A DNA stretch of 64,000 nt from Rostratula benghalensis (GCA_013399305.1 VXAI01000137.1:976696-1040695), one strand, 5' to 3'; positions 13,922 to 28,259 are shown, counted from the stretch's first letter. Notes: generated by a model not told the origin, from the sequence alone. Made by a program: numbers and translations.

Positions 13922-13980
13922 TGGAGGTTGGACAAAATGATCTCCAAAGGTCCCTTCCAACCCCTACCATTCTGTGATTT
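13922..13980 (+). mobile_element. CR1 LINE extreme 3' end, about 59 bp
   Basis: The fragment is ggaggttggacaaaatgatc followed by tccaaaggtcccttccaacc and ccattctgtgatt. It lies 105 bp right of the first assembly gap. Any longer part should be sought immediately left, but none is visible. Confidence 0.75.
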
Positions 13981-16900
13981 GGTGACTGCAGCTCTGCAAT
14001 GAACACAGGACAACCTGCTTCCTACACCTCCTTCGACCTCTACCTGGTGAGAGGTGAAGGTAGCAGAAAGATGCCCACCCACCCACAAGGCTTCAGAGTG
14101 GCAGGGGAAGAGGGACACCACATCACAGCAGCCTGTGACCAGGATGAAGAAGTTCTGCATCTTTGATTTAACCTGTGGAGACAGTGTCCGATCACTCAAC
14201 GCTCCGAGGTCATGTTGGACTCCAGTTTCACCAACCAATGACTTTTGCATGACCCAGTACAAATGTCACTGCCTGATGTCCACATGGATTCCCATCAGCC
14301 CACCTCCCTTTCAGAGCTGCCCATGGGTACACCCATGAGTATCAAGTGCCAAGTACACCACAGCTACCAAAAATCACAGCTTTCCCAATGCTGCGGCCAG
14401 AAAACAGAACTACTCCTCAGGCACCTCAGCTGGCAACAACCTCTCAAAGAAGGACTGTGGATCAGTGAAGGACACAGACATCTGCAGCCTTCAGAGGCAT
14501 CAAATTCAGACGGGAAGCGGTATCACTCCATCACCAGTGAGTGAAGCACTCGGACTCCTGCTGATTTAAGAAGCTGTGAGGAGAGGCCAGGGTGAATGAG
14601 CCCCTCTTGCAGAAACCAGCTACCCAGCAGGAGCCAGAGCCTCTACAGTATGTTTTCAGAGCAGTCAAGTCAGACTTGCCAAACAGTTTTGGGGAAAAAA
14701 AAATAAAATTAAAAAAAAAAAAAACCCACAACAAAACAAAAACCCTGACTCTTTCAAATCAGCAGAGGGAAGGAGAAGGAAGCTGAGTTTCCCTGCTGAC
14801 ACTCACACAGGGCTGTCAGCAGCAGAATATCCTCCAGGGAACATCAAAACCAAGCAGGGTTTCTCGTCTTGTATGTGTTCAGAATCCCCCCCCTCGCCTG
14901 GAGGAACAGCGAGGATTCTCTATCTTTGCCTGCAGTAGTCATGAGACTGCAAACCTGTGCGTGGCAAATCCAGGGCTCTCTCTTTAGCTCCATCTCCTTG
15001 GATGGAAGGTGAGATATCAGAGGAGAAAAGGGAGATACTCCTCTCCAGGTGGGTACCTGGTGTCACCAGGTCATCATGGTGTCCCCAACCCACTCAGAGC
15101 TCTATCACCTGTGGGTCTCTGTCCATCTCCTGCACCTTTTTACTTTGCTCAAACTGTTTTGCATGAAAAACTCCATCTCCTTCCTCTGTTGCCCACTCGT
15201 GGCACTTGAGAGCAATCCATCTGTGTGGAAGGACCTCACATGCTGCCAGTCCCACCAGGATTCAGCTGCTCTCTCCTGCTAAATGAGATGAACCCTGCTC
15301 TTGGGAATGGATCTCAACCCACACGTGAAGTGGGTAGCAAGAAGACCCACCACAGCAATCACCTGCAGGTTTGGGCGTCCTTCAGAATTACCTTACCAAA
15401 GCAGTTCTAACACTGCTGTAGACCAAGGTGCATCTTCTCCGAACCAAGGGTTGACCCCTTCATAGCTGTCAGCAGTTGCCACTCACTTTTTGAAAGGGGC
15501 AGGCTGTAAACAGCACCGTAGCATCCAACCAGTAGAGCTGTCAGCCAGCTGATGGGATGGGATAGCCACAGCTACGTGGCCAGAAACCAGCAGGACCTCA
15601 GATTTGCAAGTACTTTCCAATCCAATTACCTATCGGAGAAAGCCAGCCTGCCCCAACACAACTGTGAGATGGGCCAAAATGAGAATTGCAAATCCAAGCT
15701 CTCAGATCTAAAAATCTCCCTACGGTGCTTTGTCTCTGGATGCAAAGAAAGCAGAGTTTCGAGGGGTCAGGGTAATCCGGAGGGTGGTTCACGAAACCAG
15801 TTGATAGTGATGATTTTCCACTAAATAGAGGGTGATTGCTGGTGGGAAGTGCTGGCCAGATTTCAGATCTTTCTGATCTGAATGAAAACTGTCACCCTGA
15901 ATGGCAGTCCAAATCTAAAAACCCTTCAAAGACCTCAAACTGGTGGGATTTTACGAAAGATGAAATACAGGCCACAGAGTGAAAGAATTGGTTTTTAAGC
16001 CAAATTTCCTTTTCTGCAAGGAATTTAGCACAGAAAAGGCTTTGAGTGAAATATGTTGATGGAATAAAAAAAATAAATTATTTCTTAAGGGGAAGTTTCA
16101 AACAAATGTAAATTACTACTACTTCATTTCAAATAAACGTTTCAAAATGGACAGGGAGCGCTTTGTTTTGTTAGAAGTGCAATTCCTAGGGCTGTTCCCA
16201 GGCTGACATTTGTAAACTTAAATTGCCCTTTACACCTGCATCTACACACAGAATAATTGCAGGTAAGTTGTATCTCCTTGGCTGGAAACTATCTGCACAA
16301 AAGCAATGACCCATAAATTAAATGCCTAGGGAAGGAATACAAGGAATCCTGAATTTACTGAATAATGCCATGCTCCCTTAGCGATGACAGGTATTAGTGG
16401 CATGTAATTTGGCCAGACACACCAGAAAAAAAAAAAATAATCCAAAACAAGCATACAAAACCGTGGAAAGCATCTCTGTGGGTACTTCTCTAGCTTTCTC
16501 CTGCCGGAGTGAGGAGCTAAGCGTGTAATGAGAGAGTGTGCAAAGGAAAAGAAAACCAGTGGATTTTGGCACCTGGCTGTTTTACAGCAAAGCGGTTTGT
16601 AGGAAGCACCTACCCAGGAATAACTCCTGTTCCTGGTGGCTGGCTGTGCTGCTGTTTGCAGAGAGACAAACCAGTCCCTTGTTAAACCCAAGTAAGGCTT
16701 TCGTATCTTCTAGGGGGAAAAAAAAAAAAAAATCACTAAAAATTCACAGGGGTGCGAACTGACTTTCAGCCACGGGGTTGGTTCAAAGGATTTCCCATCG
16801 TAGGAACTCACTCTGCCAACAAAACCCACTGGGCACCTGGACAATACTGAAACTGGGGTCAGCCAGAACAGGAGGTAATTACAGATAGGGGGATCTGACC

Positions 16901-17169
16901 AAAGCACTGCAAGATGAACTATTTCTCATTAAAGAATTCTGCAGGATCTGTAATGCCCACATGTGGTCAGGAGCTGGTTTTCCACCCCATCTGATTTGTC
17001 TGCTGTAGTGGTTTGATAGGATCACGTACCTCACAACCTTTAGTGCGTTGATTTTCTTCGACACTTCTCGGAGCTAACCATTGCAGGAGAGAAGATGAGG
17101 TGTGGAGGCACACCGGAAGTTTCTCATAGAGCAAAGAACTGCACCCAGTTGTCTCCCAGCCCACTCATC

Positions 17170-17214
17170 CCCAGGCCACCCTTCTCCATCCCCGGGCCAC
17201 CCTTCTCCATCCCC
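17170..17214 (+). repeat. 21-bp tandem duplication
   Basis: Two copies of a 21-bp unit (ccccaggccacccttctccat and ccccgggccacccttctccat, one base apart) are followed by a partial third cccc. Confidence 0.92.
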
Positions 17215-18136
17215 AAGACACCGCCAGCACCCATCAGGTCTTTAATCCAAGGGCATCGGTTTTTATACATGAGATATAGACAGGGAGAATTTTTATTTTC
17301 CATAGCTCTGCATTTTTATCCTATTTATACCTTCATTCTGCAGGGCCAGGCTGTGTTGTGGACAAGCCAGCAGACTAGGAGGGGATATTTCTACAGCACA
17401 TTATTCAGTTGCCTTCCACATAGCTACATGTGCAGCCCAACTGAACGAGCGAGGGTTGCACAATGTATTTTGCCTGAGGCAGTGAAATAGCTGGGGCCAA
17501 CCTTGTCTCTCTGTTTCACTCACTTTTTTTTTCCCTACCCTATCTCTATCTTGGTTTTTCCTTTTCTTTCTCTTTGTTGTCTTGGTTACATGGGCAGATT
17601 CCTGATATGCTGCTAGTTCTCATTTTAATGATATGTTCCTGTAAAGCACAATATTTTACTTCAGTTGTGTGTGCCACTGGATAAATTCCTTTGACATATG
17701 TGACATTTGTATATCAACTAATAGATATTGCTTTATGACTGTGGGTATTTTGCAGAATATTCACGGATTACATACATCAAAATCTCATAGGCAGTCTGCA
17801 TCTTTCATATAAAAATACACACACACGGAGAAAAAGACTGAAACTGCAGGAAAAATAGGGAAAGTTTCTCCAAAACCGTCTCGTCTTTACTTGCAGTGAG
17901 TCTTCCAGCAACTAAGTAGATCCTGCAGTCTTGAATTTAGTAACTCCTCTCGTCACGCCAGCCAAAATACTTCACTGTAGCTTGACCGAGTAGCTGCACT
18001 GCACCAGTAGAAAGAGCAGTACGTATCATGCATGGCAGGACTCAGTAAGCAGGAAAAAGACAGCTCCTGGGCTTTGTCCACTAGTACCTACAGTTTCATC
18101 TAATTCTACAAAGCTTATTCCAATTTACCCTTAGGG

Positions 18137-18166
18137 TTTTTTCCTTTTTTTTTTTTTTTCTTTTTT
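18137..18166 (+). repeat. T-rich tract, 30 nt
   Basis: The tract is T runs broken by cc and c, in the otherwise CR1-free interval before exon 3. Confidence 0.9.
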
Positions 18167-20390
18167 AAGCAGAAATCAAATTTTATGTTAACATAATGGA
18201 TTACGCTGGAGTTGCAATACCAGTGCAGTATTTCCTGTGCTTCCTATTCCAAAGCACCTGACTGATGAGCCAAGACAGAAAACAAAGCTTTGAAAGGTCC
18301 AGTGAAAATCCTGAGAGCCAAACCGGCCTGGTGTGGCACCCAGAGGAGAAAACTGCCCTGGTGCCCTGAGCTCAGATACCCTCAGGAGCCCTGGAGGAGG
18401 GCAGTGCATGGAGGAGAAGAAGTGATTGTAGAAGTCACAGCAAGGATGGGGTTCACCCTGCAGGAACTGAAGGTTTCAGCTGATCCAAACCAACCATATG
18501 TGTTCAGGGGAGCCCCGTTTTGCTTTGCATTCTGCCTCTCTGGTGGAGACTTACTCAACCAAAGAAGATCTCAGCCCGAGACTCCAGCTCTGCTCTGACA
18601 CACGGTCCAAATGCAGTAACTACTGCAGGCAGAATATTCAGCACATTAGGAAAAAGTGAATATAATGAAGCTTTCTCAAATTACATCAGCCAGTTCAGTT
18701 CCCCTCCTCTCATTCTTTACCCTATAAGGCTGTCCCCGCTTCTCCATCACGCTCCGTAAAACGCTAAAAGCTTTCTCTCCTATTTTCCCTTATTAAAAGG
18801 AATCAGATCCTGGATTCTGCAATGTGACCTGCAAAAGCAAAGACTGAGTGTGTCTGAGTTTGCTTCTCCTGAAGCCAAAAGCAAAACCAAAAGCTCACGA
18901 GTGCAGGGAAGCAGCAGTCATTCTTAACTGTTTAGGTCTTTTGGATATTTACCATTCGGATCTCAGCTACCCCATTTCCCTCACCCCCAGAGACCGACTG
19001 GAGAACTAAGCAGTTTATTATGATATCACAAATGACAGAGAAGCAAAACCTAATTAGTCAGGGGAGGAGATTATTTTTATTACAACTGTTTTAAAAAACC
19101 AATTTGGCTCCTTTTCCCCATGCCTGAATAGACTGTTTAAAAAAAATAATAATAAAATTCTCTTTTCAAAAACATTAGCAGCCTTTCCTCTGTTGAACAA
19201 AGCCAGAGATATTTGCCAGTGGGCAGGTTCCTGATCCCCTTACAGACCTGCCTCAGCTTGGGATCATTGCCATCTGAATTTACAACCTTGATTTTCTTTT
19301 TAAGTGAAGAAACAGGTAGAGGAACAAAACCAGAGATTTCAGACCTTCCTTAAGCATCCACGAAAAAATGACTCCCTCCCTTCCCCTTGTCTGCTCTGCC
19401 CATCCTATATACAAGCCATAGTGTGTCACCTTTTCATAGCAAAGATTCATTCACCTTCTTCCCAACCTGAAAGTTTTTATTTGCAGAAGGAATTCAAACC
19501 CAACCCAGCCTCCAAGGCTCTGCCCAACTTCCTTTCCCAGCTTCTCATCCATCTCCATTTTCATGGCAAAGCCACAATCTCCTCTCACATATAATACTTC
19601 ACAGCACCCCTGAGCTGAGCATTTACACAAACATCACCAGATTGGCACAGAGCAGTTGACATGGATGCAGTGCCCAACATTAGTGTGAGAAATTCCATTC
19701 AAACACCTCTTCTTTTGAGAAAACCACAGGTAGACGATCCCCAGCTTCCATCTCTCAAGCCTCTCTACCATTGTTTTACATGGCAAACTGCAGAGCTACA
19801 GCCATGCAACAAGCATTATTTTTTGTGAGAATGCACAGTGAGGAACATAAATACACTCTTTATTGCATTTGGGTTTACGTGGCGTCAACCATAAACATAA
19901 TGCTCATTATCATTCAAGACACAGCTTTCTTTTGATGACAAAGCTCTTCCTTCAGTACAAGCACCCAACCTGACCTACACAGAGCAACCACTAGCCCCAT
20001 GCTGGGCTTATGGTGAAATCACAGTCCAGTCACATTGCTCTGAAGAAACATCTCCAGAGCATGAATCCTCTTTCTTAACAAACTTCAGCTGCGGTCAATT
20101 TTTCTCCAGCAGGCGCAGATACCCTGTGATCAACTACTTAATTAGAGATGGTCTGAACACAAAAATACTCTGTTGGTGGTAAACTGCATCAAGTCTGTCT
20201 GTGACTGGGTCTGTGGTTTGACTTCAGAAACATTCATTTGCTGATGAACAAAAATTTTTTTTTTTTTTGCCGACACATTTGTTATCCTCAAATGAGGTGA
20301 TGCACCTCAGCATAAGGACTGCACTCACACTCAATGCAAATCTCCAAAAAGACGTGAAAATCAGAGTTAGAGAACCACGTTAGGTCTTAC

Positions 20391-20573
20391 CTTCTTGAGC
20401 TTCCCACTCTTGGTGCCCACAAAAGCCAGGGAGTGGTTCTTGTAGACATAGGCGATCACAGATGTCATCCTGTCTCCATCCTCGGTGAAAATGGGGAGCC
20501 CTCGCACCATGGATGATACTCCTAAGGGGGCATTCATATCCAGGCCACAGAAATTGTCATCAATTGTTAACAG
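20391..20573 (-). CDS. PLXNA4: Plexin-A4, exon 3 (residues 394-454, sema domain continued)
   Basis: This 183-nt exon encodes 61 residues that continue the sema beta-propeller from exon 2. It begins [18 protein letters not shown] and ends [12 protein letters not shown], as in vertebrate PLXNA4. Both boundaries are phase 0: exon 2 ends on a complete GCG codon and exon 3 opens on CTG. The acceptor is a pyrimidine-rich tract ending tttacag at 20574, and the donor is AAG followed by gtaagac from 20390. Read-through into the intron would add only seven codons before a stop. The cysteine at residue 402 is conserved in the family. Exon 4 (which should begin IRVDGP-like) was not found to the left, so it should lie beyond position 1. 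Confidence 0.95.
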
Positions 20574-22861
20574 CTGTAAACAAAGAGAAAAAGAGTGTAA
20601 AAAGAATGAATTCTTAGCCATTTGGCGAGTACCCATAAAAGCAGGGACACCATTGCATAACGTGTCTATAATTTATGCAGGCAGATAAATCAATGACAAA
20701 GGCAGAGCTGGAGAAATACAGAAGTGGAAAAAAAAAATTGTCCAAAGTTGCATGATGAGTTACAGACAGAAGGAGAACTGGGAACTTGCTTCTCTTGAAT
20801 GACAGCCCAGCAGGATACATTACGTTAAGCCTTTTTCCTACTGCTTTACCAGTCAGTTTCACCAGTCAGGACCTAGCAATCAAAGACAAAGTCTGCTGAA
20901 AATGTCTTAAACATACCTAGTTCTGTCAAAAAAAAAGTATGCACATCATTCCCATGGGATCCAGAGCAAGAACAACTGGGATAAATCTGCGCTGACAAAT
21001 AAGATAGACCCTGGCCTGCCCTCTGGCCCCGAGGCCCAATAGTAAGGCCTATGAAACCTAAATAACCACTCCTCTCCCACCTCCAAACTCTGTAGTATCA
21101 CTCACACCATATCTTAGAAATTATATTCCCCCAAGGCATGTTGAGGAACTGTCTGGGAGAGAGCTGGTTCAAATCTGCAGTAGGGACCATCCTAATCCTT
21201 AGGATTAAACACCTGTAGATGGTGCCTGCACACACTCCCCATTCCTGGGGTTAGTTTAGGTATATAGTCCTGGGTTCTTCTCTCACACCATTTAGCCTGG
21301 GCAGTTGATCCTTCTGGCTCTCCATTTCCTCCCCATCAATGGGGATTTATCCTCATTTATCCATATTTCCAGGGTACTGTAACTCACTGAGGTTCTTTGG
21401 AGAGGAGGAGAAGATTTCACAGCTATTACAAGAGCTTTGTTTGTTGGAGATACCCACAAGCTCCTAACAACCAGCACAAAGGTCCAGTTTATTAATGCTG
21501 CTAACACCTACTGCTTTTGAACTCAACAGGCCTGTTGAGATGCTTCACTAGGATCCTTGGGTATGGATGCACAGCATCTCTGAGGATGTTTCACCTCAGT
21601 GAGTTACAGAAGTGCAAGAGCAGAACAGTACAGACAATTTTTCTACCCTAAAGCACCATCTGAGAAGTAGGTGAGGCTAATCCACATTGCCAAGATGAAG
21701 ATGACCACAGAATACATCAAGCAAAGATGAAGCTCCAAATACCACAGTACACAACTGCCAAAGTGTTTAGGACTTTATTAACTTTGCTGGGATCACTCAC
21801 AGATTTGAAATTTAGCATTTGCTTATGATCTTTTGCTGGACTCAGGCCTAGAAAGGCAATAATTAATTGTGCAGAAAGGTTGCCTAGTTTTCATATATCA
21901 GTAAGAAAGGACTGTGCCTATTTTCTTTGTCTAAGCTCACGCCTTTCTGGAAGCATGGACAGAACATGTGCTGCTCCTTACTTGAGTTCACAAGCAGTAA
22001 AAGCCTGATAGTCGATTCATTTAATCTTCACCCAGTAATTACAAACAGTAATTACAGATATATTTACTGAATGGAAGAATAACGTGTCTTAAATGTATTC
22101 ATAAACACACAAAACCTATGAGGAATTCAAACAGCCAGTAGTAAGGAACAGCTAGCTTGAGCTCTGGCCTGCAAGAGACATTAGTGTTTGTGGACTGCCC
22201 TTTCAGAGGTAAAACACGACCTCAAAGAGCAATTACAGACCAATAGCCTCCATGAGCAACAGACAGGATGTTGCTAGTCTACAATAACAGCACAAAGCAT
22301 AGGTTAAACCTGCATCCCAGATCTGAAGGGTCAAATTCACCCAAGGACTGGTACCACCATACTGAAGACCACGCTTCAGAGAGTCAGGACAACCCTGCTG
22401 ACAGCACGACCTGCAAAACCCGAGTGTTTCTGTGGCTAATGAGAACACCAACGGAGTTTTTGCATAGAATGGGATGGAAAAAACTGCAGCTTGATCGCTT
22501 GGGAAGCACAAAGGTGTGTGAAGCAGCAACACTACCCAGATCTTTCTGCAAGACATGAGACACTGGTTGTCAGAGATGAGCAGTATGCTGGTCTGAGAGA
22601 GGGTGGCAAGCCTTCTGTTCACTACCCACACATCACCTGGTGTGGGAGCCATCTCACCTTGCTTCAGTCACAGGAAACCTTAGTAAGTAGCCTACAGTGG
22701 TCATGCAAACTACCTCCATAATCAACAGAGGAAAGGACATATGTCAGAGACCAAGTCATCCAACCAAACCACTTCATTGTCTTTTGAGAGAGATAGCCAA
22801 TTGCAAAAGGACTCCAGATGACTCACTCAACCTAAGCATCTTCACATTTAGATGTATCATG

Positions 22862-22922
22862 CTTCGAACAGGATACTGGACTACACAACCTCTTGAGGTC
22901 TTTCCAACCTGAGTCATCCTAT
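22862..22922 (+). mobile_element. Possible degraded CR1 3' end
   Basis: The segment ggatactggactacacaacc, then tcttgaggtctttccaacct and gagtcatcctatgg follows the layout of the CR1 tail (GGTCCCTTCCAACCT...ATTCTATG) but is diverged. It is too short to assign to a subfamily. Confidence 0.5.
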
Positions 22923-23979
22923 GGAGGTAGGATCTAAGAAGAATCCCAGCCTGGAAGTCAGGCCTAGTTTGACCAGAAACTTTTAAGTTCTCAAACATAC
23001 ATGATCTGTGTTTCAAGGTGACAACAAAACTGTGTATGTGTCTCACTCAAATTGATGGCCTGACAAGCTGAGACAAGAGTTAGTTCAGACTGAAAGCAAG
23101 AAATTCCCAAACCATTTACAGATGGCACAATAAAAGGGCAAGAGAAGAAAGCCCTGCTTTGTCATGGTCTTAAAGGAATATAGGAAAAGAGAAGCAGCTT
23201 TCTTCACTATCAAGAAGATGAAAAATCTCAGTAGGGCCAGAAGACTTCTTACCAGTGAATGAAACTCCATGTCAAACAACAGGAAATCACACCAACAAGC
23301 AGTGAAATGCCAGCAATCAAGCAGAGCTGGCACACTCCGAGGTCTCCTCCTTGGTGTAGCACAGCCTCCCACACAATCCCCTCCCTGCAGCACAGCCAAA
23401 ACCAACTACTCTCGCTGAAGCACCTGGAGACCAGAAAGGAACCGTGCAATCATCTGGGCTGCCTTCCTGCATGACCCAGGACCTGGAATATCACACAGAA
23501 ACAGCCTATGCTGTTTTTCAGGGAGATATAAGCTACTTTTATTCACTCCCCAGGCTGATCTGAGTCTGCATGGCTGTAAAGATACAGCACTGAACCCTCT
23601 GTAACCCACTCTACCAACAGCCAGGATGTCAGCCAGAGTATGTGATTGCTGTAGGTGTATATCACAGCTCACACAACCCCAGCAAGCTCTCATCTACTTG
23701 CAAAACCCTAAGAGGATATAGACCCAGGGATGCCAGCATCAAACTCAATAACCTGTGGCTGATCTGAAGCACATCTCCCACCTGTGAGGCTTAGTTAATC
23801 CAACTGCAACGGGGTTAGTTCCTCCTCCATCAGATTGGGCTCAGATCCAGCTGAGCTCAGACCTACCCTTAATAGGGTTAATATCATGGGTTTCCCCCCT
23901 GCAGACACAAAACTAACTTCAAGCCCCTTAATTTTGTTTTATTTCCCTGAGATTACTTACAGGAGGACACATCCTCACA

Positions 23980-24303
23980 AGAAGGGCTTATAAGAAAGAT
24001 GAGGACAGACTTTTTCGCAGGGCCTGTTGTGACAGGACAAGGGGTAGTGGCTTTAAACTAAAAGAAGGAAGAATTAGACTAGATATAAGGAAGAAATTTT
24101 TTATGCTCAAAACATGGGGAAACACTGACATAAGTTGCCCAGAGAGATGGTAGATGCCATATCCCTGAAAATGTTTAAGGTCAGGTGGGATAGGGCTCTG
24201 ACCAACCTGGTCTAGTTGAAGATGTCCCTGCTCATTGCTGGGGGGTTGGACTAGATGGCCTTCAAAGGTCTCTTCCAACCCAAACCATTCTACAATTCTA
24301 TGA
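23980..24303 (+). mobile_element. CR1 LINE 3' fragment, about 324 bp
   Basis: It runs from gacagactttttcgcagggc through aggacaaggggtagtggc and gaagatgtccctgctcattg to caaaccattctacaattctatg. The variant ctagttgaagatgtccctg pairs it with the copy at 4.4-5.0 kb. Confidence 0.92.
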
Positions 24304-27300
24304 TCCAAGCACCAGGGCAAGGTTAAAAGGTGAAGTCTCTTACATGGCAGAGTTCAGATGAGACCTAGGACCACCACAGCACACTCTAGCATTCTGAGAT
24401 ACACAAACAGGTGGGTGAGGGCAGACGAGGCCATGGTGTTCACTCACATGCTGTTGCGGGGGTGCCGGAGAAGCAATAGCAGAGTTGTGGTTTGCAATGT
24501 GGACAACCATCCCCCAAGAACAGCAGCAAGGCCAGCAAGCCATGCACCACATGAAAACTATTTTCATTTAACACATTTGGCTTATTTCCTCCGGGGATCA
24601 TCTGCAAAAAAAAGGCCAGCAAGCGAAAAACCTACATATAAACATCACCCGGCTTCTGTGCAGCTGTGGCTCTCAGCCGCACACACGCCTTTGTAAAGAC
24701 AGAAATACAGTCATCTTCTTCAGCAAAGAGAAACACCTAAGGAAGTCTGGATTTATGATGAAAGGGTCAGGAGTTGCAAGCACAGGTTTATTTTCAATTC
24801 CAGACACTCCTAGCAGCAATATAAAGTAGCCACGTTAAACTCTCTGGAGCTTCTCTGCTCGGCAATTTCACGTTAACGACTTTCCAGAATGAAAGCGGAG
24901 GTGAGGACGTGAATTCACTCGGCTTGTAACACTGCTGCTGCATCAGCTGGGATACCAGGGAGGAGCAAAGGGAAGATCTAAAGAGGCAGGAATAGGATCA
25001 GCAGTTCTTGCATCCCCAGCAGTTAAAATCTAACCCAGAAATCCACGGCACTCTGATTGAGAGGTTGGTTTGGAGTCAATCAATTCATCACCCCACACCA
25101 GGTTCCCATCTGCAGAAGAGGGAATATTGCTCACCACCCCTCTGCCTCTGGAAAGCTGCTAAACATGGGTTTATAAGGTGCTCCACATATCCGAAATATC
25201 TTCATGTGAGAATGATTGGCAACTCCCAGGGCATAAATGCCCTCCTGAGTCCCACCAGCTGCCTCTCCATCTTGGGCTGATGTGTGGGGCTGGGGGGAGC
25301 TGCTCTCTGCATGGGCAACCAGTGGGTTCATCTGCAGCCGTGACACCATGGCCAAGTGTCATGTTCACCAGAAAAACAGAAAGGATGTGCAAAAGAATGG
25401 GTCTGATTTACAGGAGGTTTCTGGCAGGCGTTTGCCTTCTCCAGGATTAAGCCTATCAAGTAAATAATTAACACACACAAACCCTCCTGGAGAGGATGGT
25501 TTTACAAGCTTGGTGCTGGCTCAGTCTCTTAGGGATTTGCTGAGCCCCAAAAACCCCCAAACTCAGCAGAAGGGTTAGAACTCAGATTACAGCACCTCCT
25601 TCCCCATCCTCATCTGATTCCCCAGCAGAAGTGAGGACTTTGGCATTGCACGGAGGGCTGAAGCACCAGATATTAGGAAGCCAGTACAAACAGTGCTCAT
25701 AACAAACCACAATTGTCCCTTAAACATCTGCTTTAGCTATTTTGCTCTGAAACAGCCCCTGATAATCAAACACAGCCTAATCCATATTTTGGGAAAAGCT
25801 TCGATAAAGGATTAGCCATCCCTCCATTCCTCCTTGCTTTCACTCCGGTGAAATCTTCCTCCCTAATCAAAGAGCCAGGGCCTTTTTCCAGATATCTCAG
25901 CAGGCTCCAAAGCAATTCCACAGATTCACTGGGGATAAAGGCTGTCCCAACGGCCAAGTCTCGCCTTTGATTTACAGCTAATACCTAGCAGCCCTGTCTT
26001 CATACAGTGGCAGGTACTTGGCTTCTCACTCTTGTTATCTCAGGCTTGGCTGCGCCAGACGATGGAGGGAAGGCATACATTAGAGCTGTCTGTGCTGCCA
26101 GCGGGGCCAGGAAGCCAACAGCAATAAGAAATCAACAGTAATATGCATGTGAGTCTTTGCAAGGAGATATCCAAGGTCTTTTCCATCACCTGACTGCAAG
26201 ATCTTCTTTCCTTCCTGACTGCAGGGACCGAGGGAGGGTGAGGCTGAGTGTGGATCCTACTCAAAAGGATATTTAAAAATCTAGAGAGATGGAAGCCCTT
26301 GGGAAATCTATCATCAGGATCTTCACAGTACCTGAAGAGATGCCAAACAGGAAATTTAGGGTCTAGACCACCTGGTGCAGGGGTGAACTATAAATCTCCA
26401 CCTAGAGGAGCTTCAAATGCTGGAAACCATCTCCCTGCAAACCACAGGTCTTTAAACTCCAACAGCAGCAGTGTGGTAACCAAGGGTTGTGTTTCTCCTG
26501 TTTGCCTGTGAGCATCCTCTTGATGGTATTAGCACCAGCTTCACCACTTGGTGAACTTCTGATTAGATGCTGGTTTGCCCTTCCCCTTGCATTCCTGAAG
26601 CTGGATTTACTCTGCCTCTGAGTCTCTTTTCTGACTCCTCTGAGATCATCAGGCTTTGGTCCATCTGACCTTCTCCCTACGATCTGTGCTATGAACTTTG
26701 GCAGAACCATGACATTTCAGCCTGTTGGCTCTGTCTAGCTATGAGGTCCTAGGGCAGGATGGAAGCAGCTCCTCTCAATTTCACCTCATGCCACATCATT
26801 CACATAATTTGATGCCTGTTGCTTCCCTCCCCATCACATGCATTCCTGACAGAAGGTCAGGAGAAGGCTGTGGCCTCACCCAGTGAGCATCAATAGCTGT
26901 AGACCTTTGCCATCTGCAATTCAAAGCCACAGGGAAATTTTGCGGACAGAAAGATGGGAACCCTGGGCCACCCAACCCAAGATACCAGAGATCACCAACC
27001 AACCCATTCTTCAGCGGTTAGCCTGCAGTCTCTAATGACACACAAAAATATCCAGTCCCACGTCCCCAGGGTGCTCTGTGATATAATGGAAGCTGGATAA
27101 AGAGCCAGCACTTGGAAATATGTTATAATTGCACGCTGCTTTTCACTTGTGCAACCACAGCGATGGTTACCATGCAATTACATGTCACCATATACAAATG
27201 ACAGTGCAGTTACAGTAACTTTACCAATTACAGGGAAATTGCACCCACTATGCTAAGAGGTGTTCACTCAAACATAATTCAGGAACGCGGGAACAAGAGG

Positions 27301-28138
27301 GGAAAGTTGCTCAAATTGAGTAGAGCTGGTGCAGGCCTTTGGTTTTTAGGTCTGTAGTTTAAGCATCAGCTCAAGGACCGGTGTCAAGTTTCCAGAGCGT
27401 TGCAGAATCTTAATGTAGTACAGACTTTTTATGCCCACATTTATGTTCCTGCTGTACTGTGAGCATAAACCTTCCCAACAGTCTACACCATGTACCTCCA
27501 CGTCGTAAAATTTGCAATTTCCTGAAGAGGAGGCTGCCTTTCTTACAGAGACCAACAGGTTTCTTTAGTCTTCAGGCCTTTTTGCTCAGCAGAGCTGGTT
27601 GTTTATTAGTGAGAAGTAATTGTTGCTATAAATTTATCATCCTCTAAGTCCCAACTTTTGGAAAGATGCTCTAAGGTATGTACAATGTGCCCCTAAAAAA
27701 TTTCTAGACCCCAAGATTGCAACAATTTAAGCAACCCTCGCCGTAAGTTTGCTTTTCTTATTTTGTGCTGCAGGCCTTGGAGATGCAGACCACAGTTTTC
27801 ATGGTCTTCTGGCTCTGTGTCACAGCCACAGAGCAAGTGAGAAAAAACTGCAAATGCTTTTCAGCCCATGGCTTGTTCTCAAACTCTTATTTCCACCTTC
27901 GCTATGCACATTGCCTCATTACTGGCATGGGACTGGTCAGCAGCAGCATTTCTGCTCTGGAAGCAGTACTGGGCTGTCAGATAGAAACAGTTCACTCCCC
28001 AAAGAAGGAAATTCCATGCCTAATTATCCAGAGAAGCATCTCATAGTGCTTCAAAACCATCCTCAGCAAAACAACATGCTTGTTTCTTGGTCACTTGCAT
28101 AAAATACACTCCTACCATTACAAGTGAAGGTGCAATTA
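24304..28138. other. Unique intronic sequence
   Basis: I recognise no repeat, exon or RNA gene in this stretch. Confidence 0.5.
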
Positions 28139-28259
28139 AGGTTGGACAAGGCTTCGAGCCACCTGGTCTGGTGGGAGGTGTCTCTGCCCCTGGAAGGGAG
28201 GTTGGAACTTGATGATCTTTAAGGTCCCTTCCAACCCAAACCATTCTGTGATTCTGTCA
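28139..28259 (+). mobile_element. CR1 LINE 3' end, about 120 bp
   Basis: The fragment carries accacctggtctggtgggagg-like sequence, then ggaacttgatgatctttaag and ccaaaccattctgtgattctg. It faces the minus-strand copy at 28627 across a spacer of about 370 bp, and the two are similar over roughly 115 nt. Confidence 0.9.

Larger units (their letters stand above)
13981..20390. other. CR1-free intronic interval downstream of exon 3
   Basis: About 6.4 kb has no recognisable interspersed repeat beyond short homopolymers and the 21-bp duplication. Several AT-rich blocks (for example 16060-16150 and 19020-19160) could be conserved noncoding sequence, but this cannot be judged without alignment. Confidence 0.5.

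Noticed and set aside
13133..13977. Long open frames of 240-269 codons on both strands
   Set aside because: They consist mostly of the N gap and carry no information.
17095..17490. Proline-rich heptad repeat PPFSIPG in an open frame
   Set aside because: It is only the translation of a 21-bp tandem duplication; there is no other coding evidence.
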